Shown piece by piece: positions 44,221 to 53,467 of a DNA stretch of 64,000 nucleotides. The notes under the pieces were generated by a model, which saw nothing but the letters and a program-made list of their open reading frames with translations, was not told where the DNA came from and ran no database searches. The stretch spans positions 342,446 through 406,445 of the forward strand of contig NZ_FYEB01000005.1 of NCBI RefSeq assembly GCF_900187445.1. Direction: 5' to 3'. Position 1 is the stretch's first letter. Each line of letters opens with the position of its first letter. A program made the translations under genes and the position numbers. The DNA comes from Pseudomonas sp. Irchel s3b2. Lineage in GTDB: Bacteria > Pseudomonadota > Gammaproteobacteria > Pseudomonadales > Pseudomonadaceae.

Positions 44221-45201
44221 TTAAATGACGAAAATCGATGAGCCCGTGGTTTTGCGTGATTCCAGGTCGCGATGGGCCTGGACGGCATCCTGCAAAGCAT
44301 AGTGCTGGTTGATCTCGATCTTGATCCGACCGCTGCCGACGTGGTCGAACAGTTCGCCGGCCAAGGCGGCTTTTTCCGCCGGATCGGCGATGTAATCGGC
44401 CAGGGCCGGACGGGTCAGGAACAACGAGCCTTTCATCGCCAGCATCACCGGATCGAAGGCCGGGATCGGGCCAGACGCCGTGCCGACACAGACCATCAGG
44501 CCACGACGCTTGAGCGAATCCAGCGAGCCCATGAAGGTGTTCTTGCCGACACTGTCGAACACCACATTAACACCCACGCCATCGGTCAATTCGCGAACGC
44601 GCTGGGCGACGTCTTCATGGCTGTAATTGATGACATGCTCGCAGCCATGGGCCAGGGCAATTTCACCCTTTGCCTCGGTGGACACGGTGCCAATGACGTT
44701 CAGGCCGAGCAGCTTGGCCCACTGCGAAACGATCAGGCCCACGCCACCGGCGGCGGCGTGCAGCAGAATGCTGTCGCCGGCCTTGAAGTCGTAAATGCGC
44801 CGCATCAGGTACGAGGACGTCAAGCCGCGCATGGTCATGGCCGCGGCGGTTTCGAAACTGATGGTTTCCGGCAGTTTGATCAGCGGCGCGGCCGGGATCA
44901 GACGCTCGGTGCTGTAGGCACCCAATGTATTGAGAAAACCGGTGTAGGTGACGCGATCACCCACGCGTACATTGGTAACCCCCTCGCCGATGGCCTGGAC
45001 CACACCGGAAGCTTCAACCCCCATGCCGTTGGGCATCGGGATCGGATAAGTGCCATTGCGAAAGTAGGTGTCGGCATAGTTCAGGCCGACCGCCACATGA
45101 CGAAGACGAACCTGACCTGGCCCGGGATCTCCAACTTCAACCTCTTCATATCGAAGGACTTCGGGACCACCGGTTTCGTAGAAGCGTACGGCTTTGGCCA
45201 T
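44221..45201 (-). CDS. NADPH:quinone oxidoreductase (zeta-crystallin type MDR)
   Basis: A 326-residue zinc-free medium-chain reductase. The nucleotide fold is ILLHAAAGGVGLIVSQWAKLLG, with VGDRVTYTG and FDSVGKNTFMGSLDSLKRRGLMVCVG. Probable role is reduction of a quinone or an enone intermediate. It is the first gene of the minus-strand cluster and faces the divergent MocR regulator. Confidence 0.9.
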   Translation of the reverse strand: MAKAVRFYETGGPEVLRYEEVEVGDPGPGQVRLRHVAVGLNYADTYFRNGTYPIPMPNGMGVEASGVVQAIGEGVTNVRVGDRVTYTGFLNTLGAYSTERLIPAAPLIKLPETISFETAAAMTMRGLTSSYLMRRIYDFKAGDSILLHAAAGGVGLIVSQWAKLLGLNVIGTVSTEAKGEIALAHGCEHVINYSHEDVAQRVRELTDGVGVNVVFDSVGKNTFMGSLDSLKRRGLMVCVGTASGPIPAFDPVMLAMKGSLFLTRPALADYIADPAEKAALAGELFDHVGSGRIKIEINQHYALQDAVQAHRDLESRKTTGSSIFVI

Positions 45202-45435
45202 TTTTTCTTATTCTCCAGTCTCAGTTGGGCGTGCTGCGTCGAATTGCGCTGATTGGACTGTAGGACGCCGTCTGGTGAGTCGCTTCTCATCAGACGACAA
45301 TGGCTTTTCATTTGATGACAGTGCGCGTTGCATCACTGCCTGCGGTGGATGACTTATCCAGTGCCTCTCGATACCCTGCGCATATCGGTACATGGTGTTC
45401 CAGGTCAAACCACCCTCCCTCCAGACGAGCATGTA

Positions 45436-46944
45436 ATGAAATCCCCTGCAGGTTTGCTGCTGTCGGCTATCGAGCTGGACCGTGCCAGCGCCATCCCCCT
45501 GTACCGCCAACTCTATTTGCAGATTCGCAAACAGATTCTCAGCGGAAAAATGCAAGGGGGCGTGCGCCTGCCATCGACGCGGACCCTGAGCAAAGAGCTG
45601 GCGCTGTCGCGGATCACCATCCTCAATGCATTCGATCAGCTGATTGCGGAGGGTTTCCTGGCCTCGCGCACCGGGGCGGGCACCTATGTCGGCGATGAGT
45701 GGGAGCGTCGAGGGATGGCCGACGAAGAGCAGCAGCGCCAGCCACCGCGCCTGTCCGACCTGAGCCAGTCCATGTTGTCGCTGCGCAGCAGTCATTTCCA
45801 AGGTGTTTCCTATTCCGGCTGGGCCGCCGGGAGCCCAACCTCATTCCTGCCCAGCCACAGCGCTTACGACGCGTTCCCGCAAGCTGTCTGGAAACGTCTG
45901 ATGAATCGCCACCTGCACAAGCCAACCAAGGCCATGCTCGGCTATGGCGAGCTGCAAGGATTGCTGGCCCTGCGCAAGGCGATTGCTGAATACGTCTTTG
46001 ATGCCCGTGGAATCGACTGCAGTGCCGAGCAGGTGGTCATCGTTTCCGGCGCCCAGCAAGCCTTTAACCTGCTGGGCATGCTCTTGCTCAATCCACAGGA
46101 CAGCGTATGGATGGAGGATCCGGGGCATATCGCGGCGCGAATCGCGCTCCAGGCTCAGGGTGGTCTGGTGGTCCCGTTGCGTATCGACGAACAGGGGATC
46201 GATATCCAGCAAGGCCTGGCTCGGTGCCCTGACGCCCGCCTGGTGTTTACCACGCCGTCTCGCCAGCATCCCTTGGGCGTGACCATGAGTTATGCGCGGC
46301 GCCAGGCACTTATCGATTGGGCCGCGCAGTATCAGAGCTGGATCATCGAGGACGATTGCGACAGTGAGTTGCGCTACAGCGGCCGCCTCCTCCCGGCGCT
46401 CTATGCCATGGACCGGATGGCTCGAGTGATCTACGTCGGCACCTTCAGCAAAGTCCTCTTCCCCTCACTCAGACTGGGCTATGTGATATTGCCGCAAGCC
46501 CTGATCGAAGCCTTCTGTACCCTGCGCGCGGTGATGGATCGCAGCCCGCCCACGCTTCTCCAGGCGACGACGGCGGACTTCATGCGCGAAGGCCACTTCC
46601 TCGGGCACATCCGCCGCATGCGTGCGCTGTACCAGGCTCGCCAGCAAGCATTGGTCGAGCAACTTCAGCAACAGCTGGGCGGCTTCTTCAACATCACCCC
46701 GGTGGAAGCCGGCATGCACCTGATCGCCTGGCTGCCACCCACGCTTGATGACGACGCCATCGCCAGGGAACTGGCCCGGCACAACATCCACACTTATGCC
46801 TTGAGCGATTACTGCCTTGAGCATGTCCTGCCACCAGCCCTGCTCATCGGATTTGCCGGCACGCCTGAGGACCAGGCCAAGGAGCGTGTCGAAGCGCTGG
46901 CCCGGGCCTTGAGCAAAATGGGGTACCTGCAGCAGGCCACTTGA
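45436..46944 (+). CDS. MocR/PdxR family regulator (GntR-aminotransferase fusion)
   Basis: A 502-residue PLP-dependent transcription factor. The GntR winged helix is at about residues 10-85 (IPLYRQLYLQIRKQILSGKMQGGVRLPSTRTLSKELALSR). A fold-type-I aminotransferase domain follows, with the Schiff-base lysine in YVGTFSKVLFPSLRLGYV and IIEDDCDSELRYSGR before it. I start at 45436; an in-frame upstream start has no ribosome site. MocR proteins usually control amino acid or amine catabolism and are divergent from their targets, so the 38.8-45.2 kb cluster may handle an amino compound. Confidence 0.88.
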   Translation: MKSPAGLLLSAIELDRASAIPLYRQLYLQIRKQILSGKMQGGVRLPSTRTLSKELALSRITILNAFDQLIAEGFLASRTGAGTYVGDEWERRGMADEEQQRQPPRLSDLSQSMLSLRSSHFQGVSYSGWAAGSPTSFLPSHSAYDAFPQAVWKRLMNRHLHKPTKAMLGYGELQGLLALRKAIAEYVFDARGIDCSAEQVVIVSGAQQAFNLLGMLLLNPQDSVWMEDPGHIAARIALQAQGGLVVPLRIDEQGIDIQQGLARCPDARLVFTTPSRQHPLGVTMSYARRQALIDWAAQYQSWIIEDDCDSELRYSGRLLPALYAMDRMARVIYVGTFSKVLFPSLRLGYVILPQALIEAFCTLRAVMDRSPPTLLQATTADFMREGHFLGHIRRMRALYQARQQALVEQLQQQLGGFFNITPVEAGMHLIAWLPPTLDDDAIARELARHNIHTYALSDYCLEHVLPPALLIGFAGTPEDQAKERVEALARALSKMGYLQQAT

Positions 46945-47056
46945 AGCAAGGCAAGTGGTCTTATGATTTAACTGATAATGGATCTATCGAGAGTTCCTGA
47001 CTGGCGCGATAAAGGCTGCGCCGGTAGACCCGGCGTCTGAACCAGGAACGACTCGA

Positions 47057-48127
47057 ATGAACAATAAGATCCAAGAGCGATTCAATGCCTTGCTCAGCCA
47101 CAAGGCTGCCGAGGCCGGAACGCCTCCGCTACTGACTGAAGCACTGGCCCGTCAACTGCTCGACCGCCTTGGGCAGATGCGCATGTTTGCTCATGCTTAT
47201 CCCTTGCTGACCAACCTCACCCATGGCCGTGTCACGCCGGCCGATCTGCTGGATTTCGCCTATCGCCACGAGTTGCAAGGTCTGAGCCTGCACTTGCTGG
47301 ACGGCGAGGAAAACAGCCTGAGTCAAATGACACCCGCTCAGTTGCAAGCGTTTGCCGACAAGGCCAATACGCTCGCACTGGATGTGCATCTGGAAATCAG
47401 CAGCACGCTGAAAAAAGATGTCGATCAAGTGATCGCCATTGCCAAGGCGCTGGGTGTGCGCAACATCCGCGTTTACTCACGCTACGAGGGCGCGTTGTCG
47501 AGGGTCATGGACGTCATTGAATCCGATCTGCATTACCTTGCGCAGCAGGCCGACAAGCACGATCTGTACTTCGACTTCGAGCAGCATGAAGAACTCAAGA
47601 GCGGCGAGATCGCGCAACTGCTGAACCGGCTAAACCACCCACGGCTGCATGCCTTGTTCGACTTCGGCAACATGATCAACGCCTGCGAACAGCCACTACC
47701 GGCGCTGCGGACCCTGGCGCCGCACATACGCCAGACCCACCTCAAGGGTGTGCGCATCGTCCCCGAGCAAAACGGCTTCGGTCATTACGGCGTGCTGCAG
47801 GGCAGCGACGAAGACGATCTGCCAAGCGCCCGCATGCTGTTCGAACTGTTGATGCTCGGCGACTCAACCCCGCAAGTGATCGCGTTCATTCTTGAGCAGG
47901 AAAACCACTACATCGCCCCGGCGTTCCGCCAGACCTCTGAGGCTGCCGATCCATTCATTGCGTACCGGGAAATGAGTGACACGCCACTCCCGGACGGCTA
48001 CTCGCTCGAACGAATGCTCGCCGACGAACACCGCTGGGCGAACAACCAGGTCGCCTATGTGCGAGGCCTGCTGGCCGAGTTCCGAACTCTGGCCGAGTTG
48101 ACCCTGAACAACCGCGAAAACGCCTGA
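47057..48127 (+). CDS. sugar phosphate isomerase/epimerase-like TIM barrel
   Basis: A 356-residue xylose-isomerase-like TIM-barrel protein (AP_endonuc_2 fold). Metal-binding positions are suggested by DVHLEISSTL, YFDFEQHEEL, LHALFDFGNMIN and IRQTHLKGVRIV. It forms a two-gene unit with the MFS transporter 51 bases downstream. The substrate could be a sugar, inositol derivative or hydroxy-acid; nothing in the sequence decides. The MocR regulator lies 112 bases upstream on the same strand. Confidence 0.8.
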   Translation: MNNKIQERFNALLSHKAAEAGTPPLLTEALARQLLDRLGQMRMFAHAYPLLTNLTHGRVTPADLLDFAYRHELQGLSLHLLDGEENSLSQMTPAQLQAFADKANTLALDVHLEISSTLKKDVDQVIAIAKALGVRNIRVYSRYEGALSRVMDVIESDLHYLAQQADKHDLYFDFEQHEELKSGEIAQLLNRLNHPRLHALFDFGNMINACEQPLPALRTLAPHIRQTHLKGVRIVPEQNGFGHYGVLQGSDEDDLPSARMLFELLMLGDSTPQVIAFILEQENHYIAPAFRQTSEAADPFIAYREMSDTPLPDGYSLERMLADEHRWANNQVAYVRGLLAEFRTLAELTLNNRENA

Positions 48128-48178
48128 ACCTGACGCGACAACCAACACTGCTTACCCGAACACGCCTGGAGAACAATA

Positions 48179-49444
48179 ATGACAACTCGTGACAAGGCCA
48201 AATGGCTCAGATTCCTGATTCTCATCCTCGGTGGTGGCACCATCTACAAGCTGTCGAGCCTCAAGGACGCCTTCTATGTGCCCATGCAAGAGTTCATGGG
48301 ATTAACCCATACCGAAATCGGCTTGCTGTTGAGCGCCAACGCCATTGTCGCCACCGCGCTGTTTGTCGTCGGTGGTCTTCTGGCGGACCGCTACGACACA
48401 CGCAAACTGATCCCCATCGGTCTGATTGGTACCGGTGGCCTGGGGCTGTATCTGGCGACCTTTCCGCCTTTCAGCAATCTGCTGATCGTGTTCAGCCTGT
48501 TGGCCGTCTGTGCCGACTGCTTCTTCTGGCCATCGCTGCTCAAGGCCATCCGCAACCTGGGCGACGACCAGGAACAGGGTCGGTTGTTTGGACTGTTGGA
48601 AGGTGGGCGTGGCGTCATTGACACGCTTGTGGCTTTTTCGGCGCTGGGCGTATTCGTCGCCATGGGCTCCGGTGAAACCGGGCTGAAATCGGCAATCCTC
48701 TTCTACTCGGTCATCGACATTCTTGCCGGAACCCTGACCTGGTTCCTGCTCAAGGGCGGCAGCGCGCTGTCGACCGACAAGCCGAAGAACGGATTGGCGA
48801 ATCTGTTCGAAGCCATCAAGGTGCCGGGTATCTGGCTGGTCAGCCTCAACGTGTTCATGGTCTACATCGTCTACTGTGGCCTGACCTATTTCATTCCCTA
48901 CCTCAAGGAAATGTACGGACTGCCCGTGGCACTGGTGGGCGCCTACGGCATCATCAATCAGTACTTCCTCAAGATCCTCGGTGGCCCCGCCGGTGGTTTC
49001 ATTGCCGACAAGCAATTCAAGAGCACCAGCCGCTACCTGAAGTGGGCATTCCTGGCCTTGCTGCCGCTGATGGGCGTGATCATGCTGATCCCGAAAAGCC
49101 CGAGTTTTATCTATGCGGGCATGGCAGCCACATTGTCCTTCGCGCTGATTGTATTTTCCATGCGCGGCGTGTTCTGGGCGCCCATGGGTGAAGTCGGCAT
49201 CCCTTCGCACATCACCGGTTCAGCGTTCGGTATCGGCTGCCTGATCGGCTACGCACCGGGCATGTTCGCTTACGTCATCTACGGCGCCATCCTCGACCAT
49301 TTCCCGGGTCAGCAAGGCTACAACTATGTCTTCAGCTTGATGAGCCTGTTGGCGATTATTGGATTCATGGTGTCCAGCCTGCTGTATAGGACCGTTCAGA
49401 ATAAATCCACGGTAACCGGTGCGGTTAGCGCGGTGCAAAGCTGA
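48179..49444 (+). CDS. MFS transporter
   Basis: A 421-residue, 12-helix major facilitator. The loop 2-3 motif is LLADRYDTRKLIPIG. Family resemblance is to NarK/OFA-like and sugar-acid MFS proteins. A GGAGAAC ribosome site precedes the ATG. It probably moves the substrate or product of the adjacent TIM-barrel enzyme. Confidence 0.88.
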   Translation: MTTRDKAKWLRFLILILGGGTIYKLSSLKDAFYVPMQEFMGLTHTEIGLLLSANAIVATALFVVGGLLADRYDTRKLIPIGLIGTGGLGLYLATFPPFSNLLIVFSLLAVCADCFFWPSLLKAIRNLGDDQEQGRLFGLLEGGRGVIDTLVAFSALGVFVAMGSGETGLKSAILFYSVIDILAGTLTWFLLKGGSALSTDKPKNGLANLFEAIKVPGIWLVSLNVFMVYIVYCGLTYFIPYLKEMYGLPVALVGAYGIINQYFLKILGGPAGGFIADKQFKSTSRYLKWAFLALLPLMGVIMLIPKSPSFIYAGMAATLSFALIVFSMRGVFWAPMGEVGIPSHITGSAFGIGCLIGYAPGMFAYVIYGAILDHFPGQQGYNYVFSLMSLLAIIGFMVSSLLYRTVQNKSTVTGAVSAVQS

Positions 49445-49459
49445 ATATTGCCTTGGCAA

Positions 49460-49490
49460 CCAGGAGAGGCGTGCGTAATGCCTCTCCTGG
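49460..49490 (+). terminator. hairpin after MFS gene
   Basis: Perfect 11-base stem CCAGGAGAGGC/GCCTCTCCTGG with a 9-base loop, 15 bases after the stop. A T-tract is lacking. Confidence 0.6.
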
Positions 49491-49522
49491 AAGAGTTGCG
49501 GTGCCCGTCTAATCAGGAAGAC

Positions 49523-49560
49523 GCTTTATGCCAAATCGAGGTAATAGGTGTAGTAGCTGT
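49523..49560 (-). pseudogene. GNAT gene 3' remnant
   Basis: The minus strand reads SYYTYYLDLA then stop, nearly identical in DNA to the end of the GNAT gene at 36120. Homology fades within about 40 bases. A scar of a second copy of that gene. Confidence 0.65.
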
Positions 49561-49601
49561 CATAGATTCGACATCACCGACGATATCGTGGCAGGAATCA
49601 C

Positions 49602-50840
49602 TTAAAGCCCCAATTCCAAGGCCAACAAGTCAGACAATGGTTGCGGGCGTCGAATCAATTTAGCTTGCCCTTGCTCGATCAATACTTCCGGCAACAGTGT
49701 GCGGCTGTTGTAATTGGATGACATGGAGGCGCCGTACGCGCCGGTATCGTGCATGATCAGCAAGTCGCCAACCTGCGCTTCAGGTAGCAAACGGGGTGTG
49801 ACACCCTGTTCATCCTGCGTAAAAATATCGCCGGATTCGCACAGGGGGCCTCCCACTACACAGAGGTGCTTCGGACGACTGACCGGGACACCCTGGGAGT
49901 CCAGCAAGGTCATTTGGTGATAGGCGCCATAGAGGGCTGGCCGCATCAGGTCATTGAAGCCGGCGTTCACCAGGATGAAGTTTCGGCTACCGACTTTTTT
50001 TACTGCGCGGACTTCGGTAACCAAATAGCCTGACTCGGCTACCAGGAATCGACCGGGCTCGATCTCCATCCGTACCGGGTGAGCGAGAAAAGCCTCGATG
50101 TCCTGTTTGGCCTGGCGCCATGCGTTCGCATAACGCTGGATATCCACCGGCTCATCCCCAACACGATAAGGCGTGGAAAGCCCCCCACCTATGGAGAATG
50201 CTTCGATATCGTGGTCAAGTGCCCTCACGGCCGAGACCATTGCACAGGCCACTTGCTCAAGGTGCGCGTAATCCACACCTGAACCAATATGCATGTGTAA
50301 TCCCACCAGTTTCAGCCCGAATTGCCGAATCACGCCGAGCGCTTCCTGAACCTGGTCATGCCAGATTCCATGCTTGCTGTTTTCACCGCCGGTATTGGTC
50401 TTGCGGCTATGACCGTGGCCAAACCCTGGGTTGATCCGCAGCCAGACGCGATGGCCCGCAGACGCTTTGCCCAATTGACGGAGCATGTCAATCGAGCCGG
50501 TATTGACCTCGATGTTCAGTTCGACGACCCGTCGCAATGTCGCTTCATCGAACAGATCACAGGTCAGAACAATGCCCGCCGGGTCACCGGCAGGACTGTA
50601 TCCAGCGAGCAACGCACGCTCGATTTCCCCCAATGATACGGCATCGACCCGCACGCCTTGTTCACGGATCAAACGGAGAATATGCAGATTGGAGCAGGCT
50701 TTTTGCGCGTATCGAATGACATCGAAGCCTTGCAGTTGGTCGACGCGTGCCCTGATGGTCTGGGCGTCATAACACCAGAGCGGGGTCCCGTGCTGTTTTG
50801 CAGTTTCGGCTAATTGCTGGAAAGCGGAATGGTTGGGCAT
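49602..50840 (-). CDS. lysA: diaminopimelate decarboxylase family enzyme
   Basis: A 412-residue fold-type-III PLP decarboxylase. The PLP lysine is Lys47 in RYAQKACSN, with the phosphate-binding FSIGGGLSTPY, the EIEPGRFLVAESG block and the active-site Cys in VVGGPLCESGDIF. It would make L-lysine from meso-diaminopimelate. The divergent LysR gene matches the classic lysA/lysR pair. Pseudomonas normally has a main lysA beside dapF, so this may be a second, regulated copy or a related decarboxylase. Confidence 0.85.
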   Translation of the reverse strand: MPNHSAFQQLAETAKQHGTPLWCYDAQTIRARVDQLQGFDVIRYAQKACSNLHILRLIREQGVRVDAVSLGEIERALLAGYSPAGDPAGIVLTCDLFDEATLRRVVELNIEVNTGSIDMLRQLGKASAGHRVWLRINPGFGHGHSRKTNTGGENSKHGIWHDQVQEALGVIRQFGLKLVGLHMHIGSGVDYAHLEQVACAMVSAVRALDHDIEAFSIGGGLSTPYRVGDEPVDIQRYANAWRQAKQDIEAFLAHPVRMEIEPGRFLVAESGYLVTEVRAVKKVGSRNFILVNAGFNDLMRPALYGAYHQMTLLDSQGVPVSRPKHLCVVGGPLCESGDIFTQDEQGVTPRLLPEAQVGDLLIMHDTGAYGASMSSNYNSRTLLPEVLIEQGQAKLIRRPQPLSDLLALELGL

Positions 50841-50966
50841 GCGGTATTCAATCTGAGGTAAAGAGAGAAACCATCATGTCGATCGCCCAGCATTCAATAA
50901 AATATCTATTCTTTGTGGGTCGATTCAGTTTTGATATGGGGATTGCTCAATTGACGGAGGCCCGGG
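50841..50966. promoter_or_regulatory. divergent lysA/lysR promoter region
   Basis: 126 AT-richer bases between the two genes. Several T-N11-A candidates occur (for example around ATTCAATAAAATATC), as expected for a LysR operator. No single site is certain. Confidence 0.5.
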
Positions 50967-51896
50967 GTGGGAATTTCCATACGGCATATCGAAGTCTTCC
51001 GCGCCATCATGCAGGCGGGGAGTGTTACCGGAGCGGCCCGCTTGCTATTTACTTCCCAACCGACGGTCAGCCGGGAACTGGCGCGGCTTGAAAGTATCTC
51101 TGGCCTTAGGCTGTTTGATCGAGAGGGAGGGAGGCTGGTACCGACGGCTCAGGCCATTATGCTGCTCGAAGAGGTTGAACACTCCTACATCGGGTTGGAA
51201 CGAATCAACAGCGTTGCACAGTCGATCCGTCGCTTCGAACATGGCCAACTGAGCGTCGCCTGCCTTCCGTTGTTTTCCCAGACGCTGTTGCCCAAGGTCT
51301 GTAAGCACTTTCAACAACAGCATAGCGGCATAGGCTTGAGCATTGCGGCACAGGAATCACCCTTACTGGAAGAGTCTCTCAGCGCCCAGCGTTACGACCT
51401 CGGATTGACCGAGGGCGAGCATGTACCACGAGGTACTCAAGGGGAATTGCTCTTTTGTTCCGACATGGTCTGCATTCTACCGGAGGGCCATCCTTTGCTA
51501 TCCCGGTCGCTCCTGGTAATGGAAGACTTTCGCGGCGTCGATTTCATCAACTTTTCGGGTCTGGACATCTATCGTCAAACCCTTGATGAACACTTTCGTC
51601 AGGCCGGAGTCAATCGGCACACCGTCATCGAAACCACCAATGCTGCATCGGTCTGTGCCATGGTCAGACAACAGTTGGGGGTGGCGATTATCAACCCGTT
51701 GACCGCAGTGGATGAGTCAGGCAGAGGATTGGCCATTCGGCAGATCAACGTGTCCATTCCCTATCGCGTTATGTTGATCCGGCCCGATTATCGCCCCTCC
51801 TCTAGCTTCGTCGACGCCTTTTGCAAGTCGTTGAGCGATGAAGCAATGTGTCTCGCCAATACGCTCGACAAGAGATTAGTACGAGTTAAAGAATGA
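50967..51896 (+). CDS. lysR: LysR family regulator of lysA
   Basis: A 309-residue LysR-type protein. The helix-turn-helix is at about residues 5-60 (IRHIEVFRAIMQAGSVTGAARLLFTSQPTVSRELARLE), and the effector domain spans about 95-300. The GTG start at 50967 is preceded by ACGGAGG. Its pairing with the decarboxylase suggests response to diaminopimelate or lysine, as in enterobacteria. Confidence 0.87.
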   Translation: MGISIRHIEVFRAIMQAGSVTGAARLLFTSQPTVSRELARLESISGLRLFDREGGRLVPTAQAIMLLEEVEHSYIGLERINSVAQSIRRFEHGQLSVACLPLFSQTLLPKVCKHFQQQHSGIGLSIAAQESPLLEESLSAQRYDLGLTEGEHVPRGTQGELLFCSDMVCILPEGHPLLSRSLLVMEDFRGVDFINFSGLDIYRQTLDEHFRQAGVNRHTVIETTNAASVCAMVRQQLGVAIINPLTAVDESGRGLAIRQINVSIPYRVMLIRPDYRPSSSFVDAFCKSLSDEAMCLANTLDKRLVRVKE

Positions 51897-51904
51897 CGTT
51901 ACGT

Positions 51905-52143
51905 ATCCGTCCGAGAACCAGATCCGACCATGGGCGTTGGGTCGCAAGAACTGGCTCTTCGCAGGGTCGCTACGCAGCGGCAAACGGGCAGCGGCGATCA
52001 TGAGTTTGATCCAGTCTGCGCGGTTGAATGGGCATGATCCGTATGCTTTTTTGAAGGATGTTCTCACGCGGCTGCCGACACAGCGGGCGAGTGAAATCGA
52101 CCAGTTGCTGCCGCATAACTGGCAGCCACCTAAACTGGGTTAA
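51905..52143 (+). pseudogene. tnpC: IS66 transposase TnpC, C-terminal fragment
   Basis: Reads ENQIRPWALGRKNWLFAG then SLRSGKRAAAIMSLIQSARLNGHDPYAFLKDVLTRLPT, the conserved C-terminal end of IS66 TnpC. A second, slightly different copy is at 55823-56060 on the other strand. Confidence 0.85.
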
Positions 52144-52165
52144 CTCACTAACCTAAGGACATAGA

Positions 52166-52672
52166 ATGCTCATTGTCTTCAGCGGCCTTCCAGGTACCGG
52201 AAAAACGACTATCGCAAGTGACCTTGCCACCAGAACAAGTGCCGTGTATCTGCGGATCGATACGATTGAGCAGGCTATTCGAGACTCCGGTGCTCTTGCA
52301 CAAGACGTAGGGCGGAGCGGTTACATGGTCGCCAATGAGCTTGCTCTGAGCAATCTTCGTTTTGGCAGCACGGTCATAGTTGACTGTGTTAACCCAGTAA
52401 TCGAAAGCCGAAAGGCGTGGAGCGATATCGCCACACGCTCTGGTGCTCCATTAGTGAACATCCAAGTGATCTGCTCTGATAAACATGAACACCAGCGCCG
52501 GGTAGAAACCAGAAAGATTGATATTCCTGGGCTGACTCCACCAACCTGGCAGTCTGTACTGGATCATGAATACGAGGCGTGGGAAAGCGCTCCGTTTAAT
52601 ATAGACACAGCCCTGACGTCTCCGGCGCAGGCGGTGGCGATGATCACCGAACGATTTTTATCCAAGGAGTAG
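52166..52672 (+). CDS. P-loop ATPase/kinase (AAA_33-like), IS66 cargo
   Basis: A 168-residue P-loop protein. Walker A is GLPGTGKTT at residues 7-15, the DTIEQAI block is at about residue 34, and VIVDCVNP is the Walker-B-like strand at about 73. It resembles small-molecule or zeta-toxin-like kinases of the AAA_33 group. It begins 22 bases after the tnpC fragment and ends 37 bases before the IS66-like right tip. Such kinases may modify antibiotics or nucleotides, but no function can be assigned. Confidence 0.82.
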   Translation: MLIVFSGLPGTGKTTIASDLATRTSAVYLRIDTIEQAIRDSGALAQDVGRSGYMVANELALSNLRFGSTVIVDCVNPVIESRKAWSDIATRSGAPLVNIQVICSDKHEHQRRVETRKIDIPGLTPPTWQSVLDHEYEAWESAPFNIDTALTSPAQAVAMITERFLSKE

Positions 52673-52726
52673 CGCCAGCTAAAAGCCCAAGGTCGCAAGG
52701 TGTGATTAGCAGACGCTTACATTGGA

Positions 52727-52939
52727 ATGAACGAAATTGGTAATCTGCAAGAGCCTATTTTCCTCGACGGGGATGATGAGTCCCCTCAAGAGCTACCTCT
52801 GATGGTCACTCGCCAAACGTTGAGATCTAGAGGCCTCGCAAAAGACTTGCTCGACCAGCTGAGTGCCGGGGCTACCACAGATGAGCAAACCGAAACGAGC
52901 CACCAAACCACTGGGGCTCCGAACGGGCAAGTCGACTGA
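52727..52939 (+). CDS. small hypothetical protein
   Basis: A 70-codon frame (MNEIGNLQEPIFLDGDDESP... ending GAPNGQVD), acidic and probably disordered. No ribosome site is convincing and no family is recognised. It may be a fragment. Confidence 0.35.
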   Translation: MNEIGNLQEPIFLDGDDESPQELPLMVTRQTLRSRGLAKDLLDQLSAGATTDEQTETSHQTTGAPNGQVD

Positions 52940-53129
52940 GGCAGCCACGGCTTCCTCAGTCTGGCTTAGCACTGCAAGCGGGGCTATCCTTGGCAGCCAC
53001 CCTGAAAAAACTCTATCTCATCGCTTAATTTACCGACGCAGACGGCTAAAAATCACGCAATGCGTACGCTGACCGATGAATCTGTTTAGCTACGGAACAC
53101 GGTATCATCCAAAAGGATCTTGAAGATTT

Positions 53130-53414
53130 ATGAACATTCGCTCATACCTCCGACCAACAGCAGTACTGCTGGCTGCAACCTTCCTCGTTGCCTGCGGCAA
53201 GTCAATTGAAGGCACTTACACCACCACGGAAGGACCAGTTAAAGGCATCAAAGTCACGCTCGGAAAGGAGACTTTCTCATTTGCCACCGGAGCCAGCGGT
53301 ACCTACGAGGTGAGCGGCGAAAATGTCATATTTTCCGGCCAAACCTTCACCGGCACTATGCATATTGAGGGCAAGGATCTGGTGAACGAAAAATGGCGTT
53401 TCCAGCGGAATTAA
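53130..53414 (+). CDS. small lipoprotein
   Basis: A 94-residue protein with a lipoprotein signal: LLAATFLVAC, with Cys22 as the lipidation site. The mature part is short and beta-rich (GTYTTTEGPVKGIKVTLGKETFSFATGASGTYEVSGENVIFSGQ...). No known function. It resembles small lipoproteins of accessory regions in pseudomonads. Confidence 0.8.
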   Translation: MNIRSYLRPTAVLLAATFLVACGKSIEGTYTTTEGPVKGIKVTLGKETFSFATGASGTYEVSGENVIFSGQTFTGTMHIEGKDLVNEKWRFQRN

Positions 53415-53467
53415 ATCTATAAAACGACGATGTTGCGCGTCAGATTGGCATGTAATGCCTATGCCAG

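Larger units (their letters stand above)
51905..52720 (+). mobile_element. IS66-family remnant with P-loop cargo gene and right end
   Basis: The tail of an IS66 transposase (TnpC) is followed by a complete kinase-like gene and then by GCAGACGCTTAC at 52709-52720, which is the inverse of the IS66 tip GTAAGCGTCTGC. The left part of the element, with most of tnpC and all of tnpA/tnpB, is gone. The cargo gene lies between tnpC and the right end, so it looks like a passenger of the element. Confidence 0.6.
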
